Assembly: GCF_001605725.1 (NCBI RefSeq)
Contig: NZ_CP011530.1
Coordinates: 2,046,001 to 2,110,000 of the forward strand
DNA from: Mycobacteroides immunogenum
GTDB lineage: Bacteria > Actinomycetota > Actinomycetes > Mycobacteriales > Mycobacteriaceae
Length of the DNA: 64,000 bases
Direction: 5' to 3'
The notes beneath the pieces were generated by a model that was not told the DNA's origin, ran no database searches, and saw nothing but the letters and a program-made list of their open reading frames with translations. The first letter of the stretch is position 1. Each line of letters starts with the position of its first letter. This document shows, piece by piece, positions 36,164-44,391 of this stretch. The position numbers and the translations under genes are program-made.

Positions 36164-36667
36164 TCAGTTTTTGCGTGACCCGTATTTGGTGAGCCACTCA
36201 CGAGCCTCTTGGGGCAGATTGCCGGAGGTCTCGGCCGCCTTGCACCAGCGCCGCACCATCTTGACCATGTTGGCGGGGTTGTAGGCGTCCTCCTGCTGCG
36301 ACCACAGCCCGTCCCCGGCGTAGTGCAGTACCGTCAAATTCGGCTCGCCCCAGTGCTGACCATCGCCCGGATCGCTCATGACATTGTCGATTTCGCAGAC
36401 CACCCAACCCTTTTCGGGATCAAACACCGTCCAGGTGGCGGGCAGGCTGGGCATGTGGTTCCCGGGGAACTCCGCCATGACCGCGGTGATGTAGCGCCGA
36501 ATCGCCTCTTTGCCGTGTAGTCGGCCCACCACGTGCTCGATGTAGAGGGCGTCCTCGGTGTACATCTCGGCGTAGGGGTTCCAATCGCCGGTTTCGATGC
36601 AGCGATGGACGGTGGCCTGGTGTTGCGCGAACGCTTCTTCGAGCTCGGCGCGACTGAATGATGGCAT
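36164..36667 (-). CDS. Nuclear transport factor 2-like (SnoaL-type) protein
   Basis: 167 residues, cone-shaped NTF2/SnoaL fold by pattern: RAELEEAFAQHQATV, DWNPYAEMYTEDALYIEHVVGRLHGKEAIRRYI, and WVVCEIDNVMSDPGDG. Members are cyclases, isomerases or ligand carriers; no catalytic His/Asp pair stands out. I set the start at ATG 36667 rather than 36673 because the minus-strand -10 TACCTT ends six bases before it, matching the leaderless pattern. Homologues occur widely in mycobacteria and are often annotated as polyketide-cyclase-like. Confidence 0.7.
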   Translation of the reverse strand: MPSFSRAELEEAFAQHQATVHRCIETGDWNPYAEMYTEDALYIEHVVGRLHGKEAIRRYITAVMAEFPGNHMPSLPATWTVFDPEKGWVVCEIDNVMSDPGDGQHWGEPNLTVLHYAGDGLWSQQEDAYNPANMVKMVRRWCKAAETSGNLPQEAREWLTKYGSRKN

Positions 36668-36673
36668 CAACAT

Positions 36674-36683
36674 AAGGTACCGT
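36674..36683. promoter_or_regulatory. Symmetric bidirectional promoter (NTF2-like/EEP genes)
   Basis: AAGGTACCGT carries TACCGT on plus (36678-36683) and TACCTT on minus (36679-36674) sharing the central TA, the same geometry as at 2040-2049. They end seven and six bases before GTG 36691 and ATG 36667 respectively. Confidence 0.6.
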
Positions 36684-36690
36684 CCCTGAG

Positions 36691-37650
36691 GTGCGAGGAC
36701 GGACCGCCGTGGGGGCATTGGGCTGGCTGCTGTCCATCCTCGCCATCCTGGCAATTGCCTCGCGGTGGGTGCGGTCCAGCTGGTCGCCCCTGATCGCGCT
36801 GACCGCCGGTTTTCCGCCCACCTGTCTACTGATGGCGCTAGGGCTGTTGCTGTTCCTTGCGGTGCGGCAGTGGTGGGGTGTGCTCACCGCCGTCGTGCTG
36901 ATCGCGTTGCAGGCGCTGGCCATCGCGCCGATGTACTTGCCCGACAGCGCCGCCGAGGGAACCGCGGTGACGGTGCTGCAGACCAACCTACGGGTGGGTG
37001 CCGGCGATGCGGGGGCGGTGGTGGCCGCGATTCGTGAACACGACGTAGGCGTGGTGACGGTTAATGAGCTCACCCCGGAAGCGCGAACCAAACTCGTTGC
37101 CGCGGGTATTGATTCGGTCCTTCCGTATTCGTACACCGTCGCCGAACCGTTGGCCCTGGGCACCGGGATCTGGAGTCGGTATCCGTTGACCCCGGTGCAC
37201 CAAGACGATCAGGGTTTCGCGATGCGGCAGATTTGGGCAGAGGCGGAGATTCCGGGCGTGGGCTCCGTCATACTGGTCGCGGCGCACACCCGCCCGCCGG
37301 AGAAGGACATGAGCTCACCGGGCTGGCTCACCGAATTGGACACCATGGGGCGCCAACTGCATGCGCTACGTTCCGACGTGAAAGTCATTGTCGGCGGCGA
37401 TTTTAACGCCACCTACGACCATTTCGCGTTCCGGCAGATCCTTACCGGTGGATTCGCCGACGCGGTGGACCAGGCCGGCGGCGGGTGGCTGCCTACCTGG
37501 CGCGAAGGGCGCTGGTACACAAGGCTGATCGGTATCGACCATGTGCTGACCCGGGGCGCGACCGCTACCGCGGTGAGCACCGAGGAGATCTATGGCACCG
37601 ACCACCGGGCGCTGATCGCCACGGTGGTGGTGCCTAATTCTTCTTCTTGA
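36691..37650 (+). CDS. Membrane-anchored endonuclease/exonuclease/phosphatase family protein
   Basis: 319 residues. Three hydrophobic helices occupy the first ~100 residues, followed by an EEP domain: QTNLRVGAGDAGAVVAAI, VNELTP (catalytic Glu), GIWSRYPL, VAAHTRPP, VGGDFNAT (catalytic Asp-x-Asn) and GTDHRALIA (catalytic Asp-His). Substrates could be phospholipids, nucleic acids or sugar phosphates; not determinable. GTG 36691 is seven bases after TACCGT, so probably leaderless. The 3' end overlaps the convergent DoxX gene by 17 bases. Confidence 0.82.
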   Translation: MRGRTAVGALGWLLSILAILAIASRWVRSSWSPLIALTAGFPPTCLLMALGLLLFLAVRQWWGVLTAVVLIALQALAIAPMYLPDSAAEGTAVTVLQTNLRVGAGDAGAVVAAIREHDVGVVTVNELTPEARTKLVAAGIDSVLPYSYTVAEPLALGTGIWSRYPLTPVHQDDQGFAMRQIWAEAEIPGVGSVILVAAHTRPPEKDMSSPGWLTELDTMGRQLHALRSDVKVIVGGDFNATYDHFAFRQILTGGFADAVDQAGGGWLPTWREGRWYTRLIGIDHVLTRGATATAVSTEEIYGTDHRALIATVVVPNSSS

Positions 37651-38059
37651 GCGCCGCGTCGATGGACAGCGATCCGCCGCCGGTGAAAATCAGCAGGAAA
37701 AAGCCCCAGCAGAACAAGGCGGCCAGCTCGCCGTTGTTTTGAATCGGTAGCAGCCCGGTGGGCTGGTGCTGGGTGAAGTAGGCGACCGCCATGGTGCCCG
37801 AGGCCAGGAACGCCGCCGCGCGGGTACCGGCACCGAACAGAATCGCGACGCCGGTGAGGAACTCGAGGGCACCCGCCCACCAGCCCAGCGACCACGATTC
37901 GGATACCGGCATCGGAGGCGTCAATTCGGGCCAGCGGAACAGGATCGCGGTGCCGTGAATGGTGAACAGGAATCCGAAGACGATACGAAACAGGGACAGG
38001 GCAACGGGTGTGGCGCCGTCGAGCTTGGCGACCGAGTTGGACGTGCTGGAAGAGGCCAT
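37634..38059 (-). CDS. DoxX family membrane protein (copy 1)
   Basis: 141 residues, four membrane helices. DoxX signatures: LFRIVFGFLFTIHG, WWAGALEFLTGVAILFGAGTR-AAFL, and MAVAYFTQHQP---LPIQNNGE-AAL-CWGFFLLIF. DoxX proteins are linked to redox and thiol stress in M. tuberculosis (DoxX with SodA and SseA), but these lone versions are uncharacterised. Strongly similar to the next gene. TAGCAT six bases before ATG 38059 marks a leaderless start. Confidence 0.85.
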   Translation of the reverse strand: MASSSTSNSVAKLDGATPVALSLFRIVFGFLFTIHGTAILFRWPELTPPMPVSESWSLGWWAGALEFLTGVAILFGAGTRAAAFLASGTMAVAYFTQHQPTGLLPIQNNGELAALFCWGFFLLIFTGGGSLSIDAALKKKN

Positions 38060-38065
38060 GGCCAG

Positions 38066-38071
38066 GATGCT
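38066..38071 (-). promoter_or_regulatory. -10 element of DoxX copy 1
   Basis: TAGCAT on the minus strand, six bases before ATG 38059. Confidence 0.45.
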
Positions 38072-38093
38072 AAACCAATTCGTACGTAACGAC

Positions 38094-38504
38094 TTAGCGC
38101 TTAGCGCGGGTAACGAATCGGTCCAGGGAGAACGATCCGCCCCCGGTGAACACCAGCAGGAAGAAGATCCAGCTGTACAGCGCGGCGGCCTCGCCGCTGT
38201 TCTGGATGGGCAAGAGGCCCTGCGGCTGGTGGTAGGTGAAGTAGGCGACCGCCATCGCGCCAGATGTCACGAAGGCGGCCAATCTGGTGCCAATGCCGAG
38301 GAAGATCGCCCCTCCGCCAACGAATTCGATGATTCCGGCCCACCACGGCAGCGCGCCGACCGGCTGTAGATAGGAGGCCAGGGGCCACCCGAACAGGTGT
38401 GACGTGCCGTGCAGGAAGAACAGAAATCCCACCACGATCCGGAAGGCCGACAGCGCGATCGGAGTCAGACCGGTGAGCTTGTTTTCGAGTTCAGTGAGAG
38501 CCAT
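38094..38504 (-). CDS. DoxX family membrane protein (copy 2)
   Basis: 136 residues, four helices, same blocks as copy 1 (LSAFRIVVGFLFFLHG, WWAGIIEFVGGGAIFLGIGTRLAAF, YFTYHQPQGLLPIQNSGEAAALYSW), so a tandem duplication. The start ATG 38504 was chosen because the conserved N-terminus and a minus-strand TATTGT seven bases upstream agree; a longer frame upstream has no homology. 34 bases separate it from copy 1, each apparently with its own promoter. Confidence 0.85.
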   Translation of the reverse strand: MALTELENKLTGLTPIALSAFRIVVGFLFFLHGTSHLFGWPLASYLQPVGALPWWAGIIEFVGGGAIFLGIGTRLAAFVTSGAMAVAYFTYHQPQGLLPIQNSGEAAALYSWIFFLLVFTGGGSFSLDRFVTRAKR

Positions 38505-38511
38505 GCGCCTA

Positions 38512-38517
38512 ACAATA
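38512..38517 (-). promoter_or_regulatory. -10 element of DoxX copy 2
   Basis: TATTGT on the minus strand, seven bases before ATG 38504. Confidence 0.45.
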
Positions 38518-38698
38518 GGACCATGGTCCGCTTTATTCCTGTCGACCGTCAGGAGACCGCCTCTACCAGGGTCTCGGCGGCCAGTAGTCTCAGGTTTCTC
38601 GCCCACCAGCCAGGGCATTTTTCCTGAAATGTAACCGATTTCGATATTTACGCCGGTGTCGAGGGCGTCGGGGCCATGGCACACCGCCGGGGAAACAA

Positions 38699-38730
38699 CA
38701 AGGCCCCCGGGAGGTTTCCCGGGGGCCTTG
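38699..38730 (-). terminator. Intrinsic terminator of glnA1
   Basis: A perfect 13-base inverted repeat, CAAGGCCCCCGGG with a six-base loop and CCCGGGGGCCTTG, 14 bases beyond the glnA1 stop. In the glnA1 direction it is followed by TTGTTT, a short U-tract. The strongest hairpin seen in the window. Confidence 0.8.
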
Positions 38731-38743
38731 TCATAGAGGCGAC

Positions 38744-40180
38744 TTACACGTCGAAGTAGAGCGCTACCTCGTACGGGTGAGGACGGATGTTGATCGGCTC
38801 GATCTCGTTCTCGCGCTTGAACGCGATCCAGGTCTCGATCAGATCCGAGGTGAAAACGCCACCCTCGGTGAGGTACTCGTGATCCTTCTCCAGGTTGTCG
38901 ATCACGGTAGCCAAGTTGGTCGGGGCCTGCGGAATGTTGGCGGCCTCCTCCGGAGGCAGCTCGTAGAGGTCCTTGTCGACCGGCGCGAGCGGCTCGATCT
39001 TGTTCTTGATGCCGTCGATACCGGCCATCAACATGGCCGCGAACGCCAGGTACGGGTTGCCCGAGCTGTCCGGGCAGCGGAACTCGAGGCGCTTGGCCTT
39101 CGGGTTGTTGCCGGTGATCGGGATGCGCACGCAGGCGGAGCGGTTGCGCTGGCTGTACACCAGGTTGATCGGGGCCTCGTAGCCCGGCACCAGACGCTTG
39201 TAGGAGTTCACCGTGGGGTTGGTGAACGCCAGCAGCGACGGTGCGTGGTGCAGGATGCCGCCGATGTAGTGACGGGCCACGTCCGAGAGCCCGGCGTATC
39301 CGGCCTCATCGTGGAACAGCGGCTTGCCGTCCTTCCACAGGGACATGTGGGCGTGCATACCGGACCCGTTGTCACCGAACAGCGGCTTCGGCATGAACGT
39401 GACGGTCTTGCCGTTGGCCCAGGCGGTGTTCTTGATGATGTATTTGAACAGCAGCACATCGTCGGCCGCGGCCAACAGCGTGTTGAACTTGTAGTTGATC
39501 TCGGCCTGCCCGCCGGTGCCCACCTCGTGGTGACCGCGCTCCAGGGTGAACCCGGCGTTGATCAGGTTGGTGGTCATCTCGTCGCGCAGGTCGACGAAGT
39601 GGTCGTACGGGGCTACGGGGAAGTAGCCGCCCTTCGGACGGACCTTGTAGCCGCGGTTGGGGCTGCCATCCTCTTCGTAAGGCTCGCCGGTGTTCCACCA
39701 GCCGGCCTCGGAGTCGATCTCATAGAAGGTGCCGTTGATCTTCGAGTCGAAGCTCACCGAGTCGAAGATGTAGAACTCTGCCTCGGCGCCGAAGTAACAG
39801 GTGTCGGCGATACCGGTGCTGATCAGGTACTGCTCGGCCTTGCGGGCCACGTTGCGCGGGTCACGCGAGTAGGCCTCGCGGGTGAACGGGTCGTGCACGA
39901 AGAAGTTGACGTTCAGCGTCTTGGCGGCACGGAACGGGTCGAGCTTGGCCGTCGAAATATCGGGAAGCAGCAGCATGTCCGACTCGTGGATGGACTGGAA
40001 CCCGCGAACCGAGGACCCGTCGAAGCCCAAACCATCTTCGAAGACGCTCTGGTCGAAAGCCGAAGCCGGGATGGAGAAGTGCTGCACGACGCCCGGCAGG
40101 TCACAGAACCTGACGTCCACGTACTCGACCTTCTCGTCGGCAATGAACTTGAATACTTCCTCGGGGCTACTGAACGTCAT
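38744..40180 (-). CDS. glnA1: Glutamine synthetase GlnA1 (type I-beta)
   Basis: 478 residues. Main nitrogen-assimilating enzyme: ATP + glutamate + NH3. Blocks: [66 protein letters not shown], and the adenylylation loop [10 protein letters not shown] with Tyr406, the site modified by GlnE. Strong ribosome site AAGGAGA before ATG 40180. Upstream is a two-site GlnR operator, and downstream a strong terminator, so it is transcribed alone. In many mycobacteria GlnA1 is also exported in abundance without a signal peptide. Confidence 0.98.
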   Translation of the reverse strand: MTFSSPEEVFKFIADEKVEYVDVRFCDLPGVVQHFSIPASAFDQSVFEDGLGFDGSSVRGFQSIHESDMLLLPDISTAKLDPFRAAKTLNVNFFVHDPFTREAYSRDPRNVARKAEQYLISTGIADTCYFGAEAEFYIFDSVSFDSKINGTFYEIDSEAGWWNTGEPYEEDGSPNRGYKVRPKGGYFPVAPYDHFVDLRDEMTTNLINAGFTLERGHHEVGTGGQAEINYKFNTLLAAADDVLLFKYIIKNTAWANGKTVTFMPKPLFGDNGSGMHAHMSLWKDGKPLFHDEAGYAGLSDVARHYIGGILHHAPSLLAFTNPTVNSYKRLVPGYEAPINLVYSQRNRSACVRIPITGNNPKAKRLEFRCPDSSGNPYLAFAAMLMAGIDGIKNKIEPLAPVDKDLYELPPEEAANIPQAPTNLATVIDNLEKDHEYLTEGGVFTSDLIETWIAFKRENEIEPINIRPHPYEVALYFDV

Positions 40181-40249
40181 GCTTCTCCTTGTTTTTTCCT
40201 CTTGGGTCCACTGAAACCATGACCGCGCGACTGAACCTATGGAGCCGGT

Positions 40250-40287
40250 GTTGCCCGCCGGTCAACCATATGTTGCGCGGATGTTAC
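40250..40287 (-). promoter_or_regulatory. Double GlnR operator upstream of glnA1
   Basis: Read on minus: GTAAC-N6-GCAAC (40287-40272), six bases, then TTGAC-N6-GCAAC (40265-40250). This is the a-site/b-site arrangement of the actinobacterial GlnR consensus gTnAC-n6-GaAAC, with the two boxes exactly 22 bases apart. GlnR activates glnA in nitrogen-limited mycobacteria. It is 70-107 bases upstream of the glnA1 start and could also affect the divergent RDD gene. Confidence 0.7.
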
Positions 40288-40312
40288 GCGTAACCACGGA
40301 TCGGTTGGCATT

Positions 40313-40318
40313 TACGCT
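40313..40318 (+). promoter_or_regulatory. -10 element, leaderless promoter of the RDD gene
   Basis: TACGCT ends six bases before ATG 40325, favouring that start over GTG 40319. Confidence 0.45.
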
Positions 40319-40324
40319 GTGAGT

Positions 40325-40789
40325 ATGGCGCGAGACCTGGGTTCATGGTTGTCGGGGCCCGGCTCGGTAGAGGGCGCGGGCAACTCTCGGTATCCGGGGG
40401 AGCATCTTGGCCTGCCCGAAAGCGGGCCCGGATCAGCCGCGCCGCTGTCGCGGCGGCTGCTGGCACTGCTGATCGACTGGCTGATCGCCGGTGGGCTGGC
40501 GTTGTTCTTTGTCAAGGGAAACCTGTTGTCGCAGACGCTTTCTTCGGCGCAGTTGCTCACCTGGCTCGTCATCGGTGTGGTGGCGGTACGGCTGTGGCGA
40601 TTCACCCCTGGGCAGTACATGGCGGGCTTGCAGGTGGCGCCCGCCGACGGAACCCATTCGATCGGTATCGGCCGGGCGTTCATCAGAAATCTGTTGATCG
40701 CCTTGATTGTCCCGCCGTTGATCACCGATATCGACGGCCGCGGCCTGCATGACCGGGTGACCCGCACCGTCGTGATTCGATCCCGCTAG
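40325..40789 (+). CDS. RDD family membrane protein (Rv2219A-like)
   Basis: 154 residues. After a ~45-residue soluble, Gly/Pro/Ser-rich N-terminus comes an RDD domain: PLSRRLLALLIDWLIAGGLAL, a second helix around residue 80, and RFTPGQYMAGLQVAPADG, RAFIRNLLIALIVPP, with the Arg-Asp-Asp equivalents at R-L-A---I-D-W. RDD proteins have been tied to Na+/Li+ transport or to protein export in some bacteria; unknown here. Syntenic with the gene beside glnA1 in M. tuberculosis. The stop is immediately followed by the ATG of the MFS gene. Confidence 0.82.
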   Translation: MARDLGSWLSGPGSVEGAGNSRYPGEHLGLPESGPGSAAPLSRRLLALLIDWLIAGGLALFFVKGNLLSQTLSSAQLLTWLVIGVVAVRLWRFTPGQYMAGLQVAPADGTHSIGIGRAFIRNLLIALIVPPLITDIDGRGLHDRVTRTVVIRSR

Positions 40790-42184
40790 ATGATCCTGCT
40801 CGCCGTCTGCATGGCGGTGTTCATGCTGCTGCTCGACATGACGATTGTGTCCAGCGCGCTCGCGGACCTGCAGAACTCGCTGGGGGCCGATCTTTCCGAT
40901 TTGCAATGGGTGATCGACGCCTATGCGCTGCCGATGGCCGGTTTGTTGCTCACCGCCGCCACTCTCGGTGACCGGCTGGGGCGCAGGCGGCTCTATCTGT
41001 TGGGCATGGTCGTCTTCACGACGGCCTCGCTGGGCTGTGCGCTGTCGGGCAGTGCGGCCATGCTGATCGGGGTGCGTGCCGTACAGGGGATCGGCGGTGC
41101 GATCCTGCTCGCGGTGTCGCTGCCGATCATCGCTGCCGCGTACCCGCAAGAGCGCCGTGGCGGCCCCATCGCGATCTACGGTGCGGTCATGGGCGCGGGT
41201 AGCGCGGCGGGTCCGCTGCTGGGCGGCTTCCTTGTCACCCACTTCGGATGGCAGTCGATCTTTCTGGTGAACCTTCCGGTGGGTGTGCTCGCATGGGTGA
41301 TCGCGGCCCGCCACCTGCCCGAGACCCGGGCCGAGCAGATGCGGCCGGTGGACTGGGTGGGTACGGTGCTGCTCACGTTCGGGCTGCTGACCGGAGTTTT
41401 CGCGGTGATCTCGCTGCACGACGGCGGGATTGGCGCCCGTGCGTCCGCGTCCCTGGCAGCGTGCGCGGTGGTGGCGCTCGCGCTGTTCCTGTGGTGGGAG
41501 GGGCGTGCACCGGCCCCGATGCTGAGCCTGCGGCTGGTTGCCTCGCCCGGATTCGCCGGAGTGTGGGTGGCCGCGGCCGCTGCCTCGGGCACGCTCATCG
41601 GTGCCACCAACTATCTGGCGCTGTATTTCATGAACACCTTGGGTTACAACGCCTTTGAAACCGGTCTGCGTGCTGGACCGCTGACACTGGCCACCATCGT
41701 CGGGGCGCCCTTGGGGATTCTGGCGGGCAAGAGGCTGCCCACCATGGCGACCATTCCCGGGGGCGTGGCACTGGTGGCTGTCGGGTTGTGGGCTGCGACC
41801 GGGGCCCACGCGGACACGGCCTGGACCCACTTCATCATCGGTTCCGCGTTGGCAGGCCTGGGGCTCGGCGCGCTCTCGGCGGTGACATCCGATGCTGCCC
41901 TGCAGTTCGTGCCGCTCGACGGTGCCGGAATGGCCACCGGATCGGTGAGTACCGGCCGTCAGATCGGCATTCTTTTGGGCGTGGCAGGCATGGGTGTGGC
42001 GTTCGGTCATGCCGCCGCGGGCCAGTCCGGTGCCCGGGCCGCCGGCGCTGCCGCCATCAACAGCGTGCTGTCGCTGGGAGCCCTTGCCGCGGCGTGCGCG
42101 GCGTTCGTTTCGCTGATTCTGCTCGGTGTCGCTACGATGAGTCGCTCGCACGATCCGGCCACCGGAGAGTCGCTAGCTATCTAG
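40790..42184 (+). CDS. MFS drug/proton antiporter, DHA2 (EmrB/QacA) type
   Basis: 464 residues, 13-14 predicted helices. Motif D1 is LLLDMTIVSSAL, motif A is GDRLGRRRLYL, and motif C-like G-GIGGAILLAVSLPI. DHA2 exporters pump drugs or secrete metabolites. ATG 40790 follows the RDD stop without a gap, so it is probably co-transcribed with the RDD gene, although in M. tuberculosis the RDD gene is followed by another gene. Position before the GNAT/monooxygenase pair makes it a candidate exporter for their product (inference). Confidence 0.88.
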   Translation: MILLAVCMAVFMLLLDMTIVSSALADLQNSLGADLSDLQWVIDAYALPMAGLLLTAATLGDRLGRRRLYLLGMVVFTTASLGCALSGSAAMLIGVRAVQGIGGAILLAVSLPIIAAAYPQERRGGPIAIYGAVMGAGSAAGPLLGGFLVTHFGWQSIFLVNLPVGVLAWVIAARHLPETRAEQMRPVDWVGTVLLTFGLLTGVFAVISLHDGGIGARASASLAACAVVALALFLWWEGRAPAPMLSLRLVASPGFAGVWVAAAAASGTLIGATNYLALYFMNTLGYNAFETGLRAGPLTLATIVGAPLGILAGKRLPTMATIPGGVALVAVGLWAATGAHADTAWTHFIIGSALAGLGLGALSAVTSDAALQFVPLDGAGMATGSVSTGRQIGILLGVAGMGVAFGHAAAGQSGARAAGAAAINSVLSLGALAAACAAFVSLILLGVATMSRSHDPATGESLAI

Positions 42185-42275
42185 CCATCGGTGAAGAGCG
42201 CCTGCCAGTACGGATGCCCACAGGGATTTGTGCATTGCGGTCGTGCGCCGTAGACAGAGGGAGTAGCTTTCGATC

Positions 42276-43112
42276 ATGGAGAGCGCGGCGGTTCTCATCG
42301 CGGCGCCCGGTGTCGGTTCCGATCGGGGGACGGACGCGAACCCGCGGCCGCGGTACAGCATTGTGTTGTCGTCAGATCCGGCTGAAATTGAAGCCGCCCA
42401 ACGACTTCGATACCAGGCATTCGCCGATGAAATGGGTGCGCCGCTGCCACATGCTGTGCGCGGCCCGCTGACGGGCGAGATGATCGACATGGACAAGCTG
42501 GATCCATTCTGCGATCACCTGCTGGCTCGCGACGAGGACACCGGCGCCATCATCGGCTGTTGCCGGTTGTTGCCTCCGGAGGGATACCAGGCGGCGGGGG
42601 AGACGTTCACCGATTCGATGTTCGACGCCTCGGCGCTGGACCCGTTGCGGCCCAAGCTGGTTGAGATCGGCCGCGTCACCGTCGCCCCCGAGCATCGCAA
42701 CGGTGCGGTGATGGGGATTCTGTGGGCCGGGATCTTCCGCTATCAGCAGCTGACCGAGCATCAATACGCGATTGGTTGTTTGTCCGTCCGGATGGAGGAC
42801 GGCGGCCCGCGCGGATCGTTGGTGCGCTCGGTGCACGACTTCGCGCAGCGCTTCGCGGCCCCCGATGAGTATCGCGTGGTGCCGAGAAACCCGGTCGTGG
42901 TCGACGGGGTACCGCTCGAAGACATCCCGCCACAGGAGAAGGCGAAGATCCCACCGCTGCTGCACGGATGCCTGCGCATCGGCGGGCGTATCTGCGGACC
43001 GCCGTCTTTCGACCCGGAGTTCGATATGGCGGACTTCCTGGTGCTGGTCACCAAAGACACTGCCCGGCAACGCTATTTAGAGCGTCTGGAGCGGTCCCTT
43101 GCTCTCGGATAG
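42276..43112 (+). CDS. GNAT-fold N-acyltransferase, OlsB/autoinducer-synthase-like
   Basis: 278 residues. Pattern: EAAQRLRYQAFADEMG (~40-54), DPFCDHLLARD, GCCRLLPPEG, and the core VEIGRVTVAPEHRNGAVMGILWAG (129-152) with E130 and R133. This is the fold shared by acyl-homoserine-lactone synthases, OlsB (ornithine alpha-N-acyltransferase) and the hemolysin-like group; M. tuberculosis Rv3027c is similar. Ornithine or another amine could be the acceptor and an acyl-ACP the donor. TAGCTT ends six bases before ATG, and GGGAG also precedes it, so either a leaderless or Shine-Dalgarno start. The last 14 bases overlap the monooxygenase gene. Confidence 0.72.
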   Translation: MESAAVLIAAPGVGSDRGTDANPRPRYSIVLSSDPAEIEAAQRLRYQAFADEMGAPLPHAVRGPLTGEMIDMDKLDPFCDHLLARDEDTGAIIGCCRLLPPEGYQAAGETFTDSMFDASALDPLRPKLVEIGRVTVAPEHRNGAVMGILWAGIFRYQQLTEHQYAIGCLSVRMEDGGPRGSLVRSVHDFAQRFAAPDEYRVVPRNPVVVDGVPLEDIPPQEKAKIPPLLHGCLRIGGRICGPPSFDPEFDMADFLVLVTKDTARQRYLERLERSLALG

Positions 43113-44391
43113 TCATGCTTATCATGACGTGCTCGGCATTGGATTCGGGCCGTCGAACCTTGCCCTGGCGATAGCGCTGTCCGAGCACCCGCATCCGCTC
43201 TCGGCGCAGTTCGTGGACGCGCAATCGCGATTCGGGTGGCACCGCGGCATGCTCATTCCCGGTGCGCGAATGCAGGTTGCCTTCCTCAAAGACCTGGTGA
43301 CGCTGCGGAACCCCAAGAGTCACTACACCTTTGTCAACTATCTGACGGAACGCGGCAGGCTGCCGGACTTTATCAATCAGCAGAGTTTCTTTCCGACTCG
43401 GCAAGAGTTCCATGACTATCTGGACTGGGCGCAGCAGGCGCTTGAGCCGGCCGTCAGCTACTCATCGAGAATGACCGGAATACAGGCCGCCCCCGACGGG
43501 TTCGAGGTGCGGCTGCAGGACACCTCCGGCTCGCGGCCGGATCGTGTGACGCATGCACGAGCCCTCGTGCTGGGCTGTGGCACATTCCCGGCCATGCCTG
43601 CCGGCATCAATCCCACCGCCCGGCAATGGCACAGCAGTCAGCTGCTGCACCGGCTCGAAGCGCTGGACAGCCCGCCCGTTCGTATCGCGGTGGTAGGTGC
43701 TGGGCAGAGCGCCGCCGAGGCGGTGGCCTATCTGCACAGCCAGTATCCCGAGGCCCAGGTACACGCGATTTTTGCCCGCTACGGCTACAGCCCGGCCGAC
43801 GACAGCCCCTACGCCAACCGGATCTTCGACCCCGCTGCCGTCGACGACTTCTACGGCGCGCCCGCCGACATCCAGCGTCAGCTGGTGGACTACCACCGCG
43901 ACACCAACTATGCGGCAGTCGATTCCCCGCTGATCGCCGACCTCTACGACCGCGAGTACCGGGAACGAGTCAGCGGGCAGCGGCGACTGTGGATGCACAA
44001 CGCGTCCAGGATCGCCGCCGTTGACGAGACGCCGGAACGGGTGCGCCTCGCGATCGCCCACCTGCCGTCGTCGTCGACCGAACTGCTGGACTGCGATGTG
44101 GTGGTGTACGCCACCGGATACCGGCCGTTGGACGTGCGCGCGTTCCTGGGTGCGCTGGCCTCGTGTTACGAGTTCGACGCCGCGGGCCTACCGGTGGTGG
44201 ACCGCGACTACCGGCTACGGCCGCGTGCGGACGCCCCCGGGGACATCTACCTCAATGGGTCGGTGGAGCACAGTCACGGTCTGTCTTCCTCGCTGTTGTC
44301 CAATGTCGCGGTGCGGGCCGGCGAGATCGTGGATTCGCTTGTGGCCGAGGCCGAGACCCGCGAAGCGGTGGCCTCCTTCAAGACCGGATAG
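43099..44391 (+). CDS. L-ornithine N5-/L-lysine N6-monooxygenase
   Basis: 430 residues from TTG 43099, supported by GGAG seven bases upstream. FAD motif VLGIGFGPSNLALA (11-24), WHRGMLIPGARMQVAFLKDLVTLRNP, NADPH motif IAVVGAGQSAAEA (about 196), and YATGYRP towards the C-terminus: the layout of siderophore N-hydroxylases (PvdA, CchB, IucD) and not of mycobacterial MbtG. It N-hydroxylates the side-chain amine of ornithine or lysine, the first step to hydroxamate ligands. Translationally coupled to the GNAT gene. No NRPS or NIS synthetase is nearby. The 3' end overlaps the TetR gene by 118 bases tail-to-tail. Confidence 0.88.
   Translation: MLSDSHAYHDVLGIGFGPSNLALAIALSEHPHPLSAQFVDAQSRFGWHRGMLIPGARMQVAFLKDLVTLRNPKSHYTFVNYLTERGRLPDFINQQSFFPTRQEFHDYLDWAQQALEPAVSYSSRMTGIQAAPDGFEVRLQDTSGSRPDRVTHARALVLGCGTFPAMPAGINPTARQWHSSQLLHRLEALDSPPVRIAVVGAGQSAAEAVAYLHSQYPEAQVHAIFARYGYSPADDSPYANRIFDPAAVDDFYGAPADIQRQLVDYHRDTNYAAVDSPLIADLYDREYRERVSGQRRLWMHNASRIAAVDETPERVRLAIAHLPSSSTELLDCDVVVYATGYRPLDVRAFLGALASCYEFDAAGLPVVDRDYRLRPRADAPGDIYLNGSVEHSHGLSSSLLSNVAVRAGEIVDSLVAEAETREAVASFKTG

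Noticed and set aside
38777..40222. 481-codon plus-strand open frame
   Set aside because: Antisense to glnA1; no recognisable domain and no ribosome site.
40433..42151. 572-codon minus-strand open frame
   Set aside because: Antisense to the MFS gene, His/Gln/Arg-rich composition typical of GC-driven shadows.
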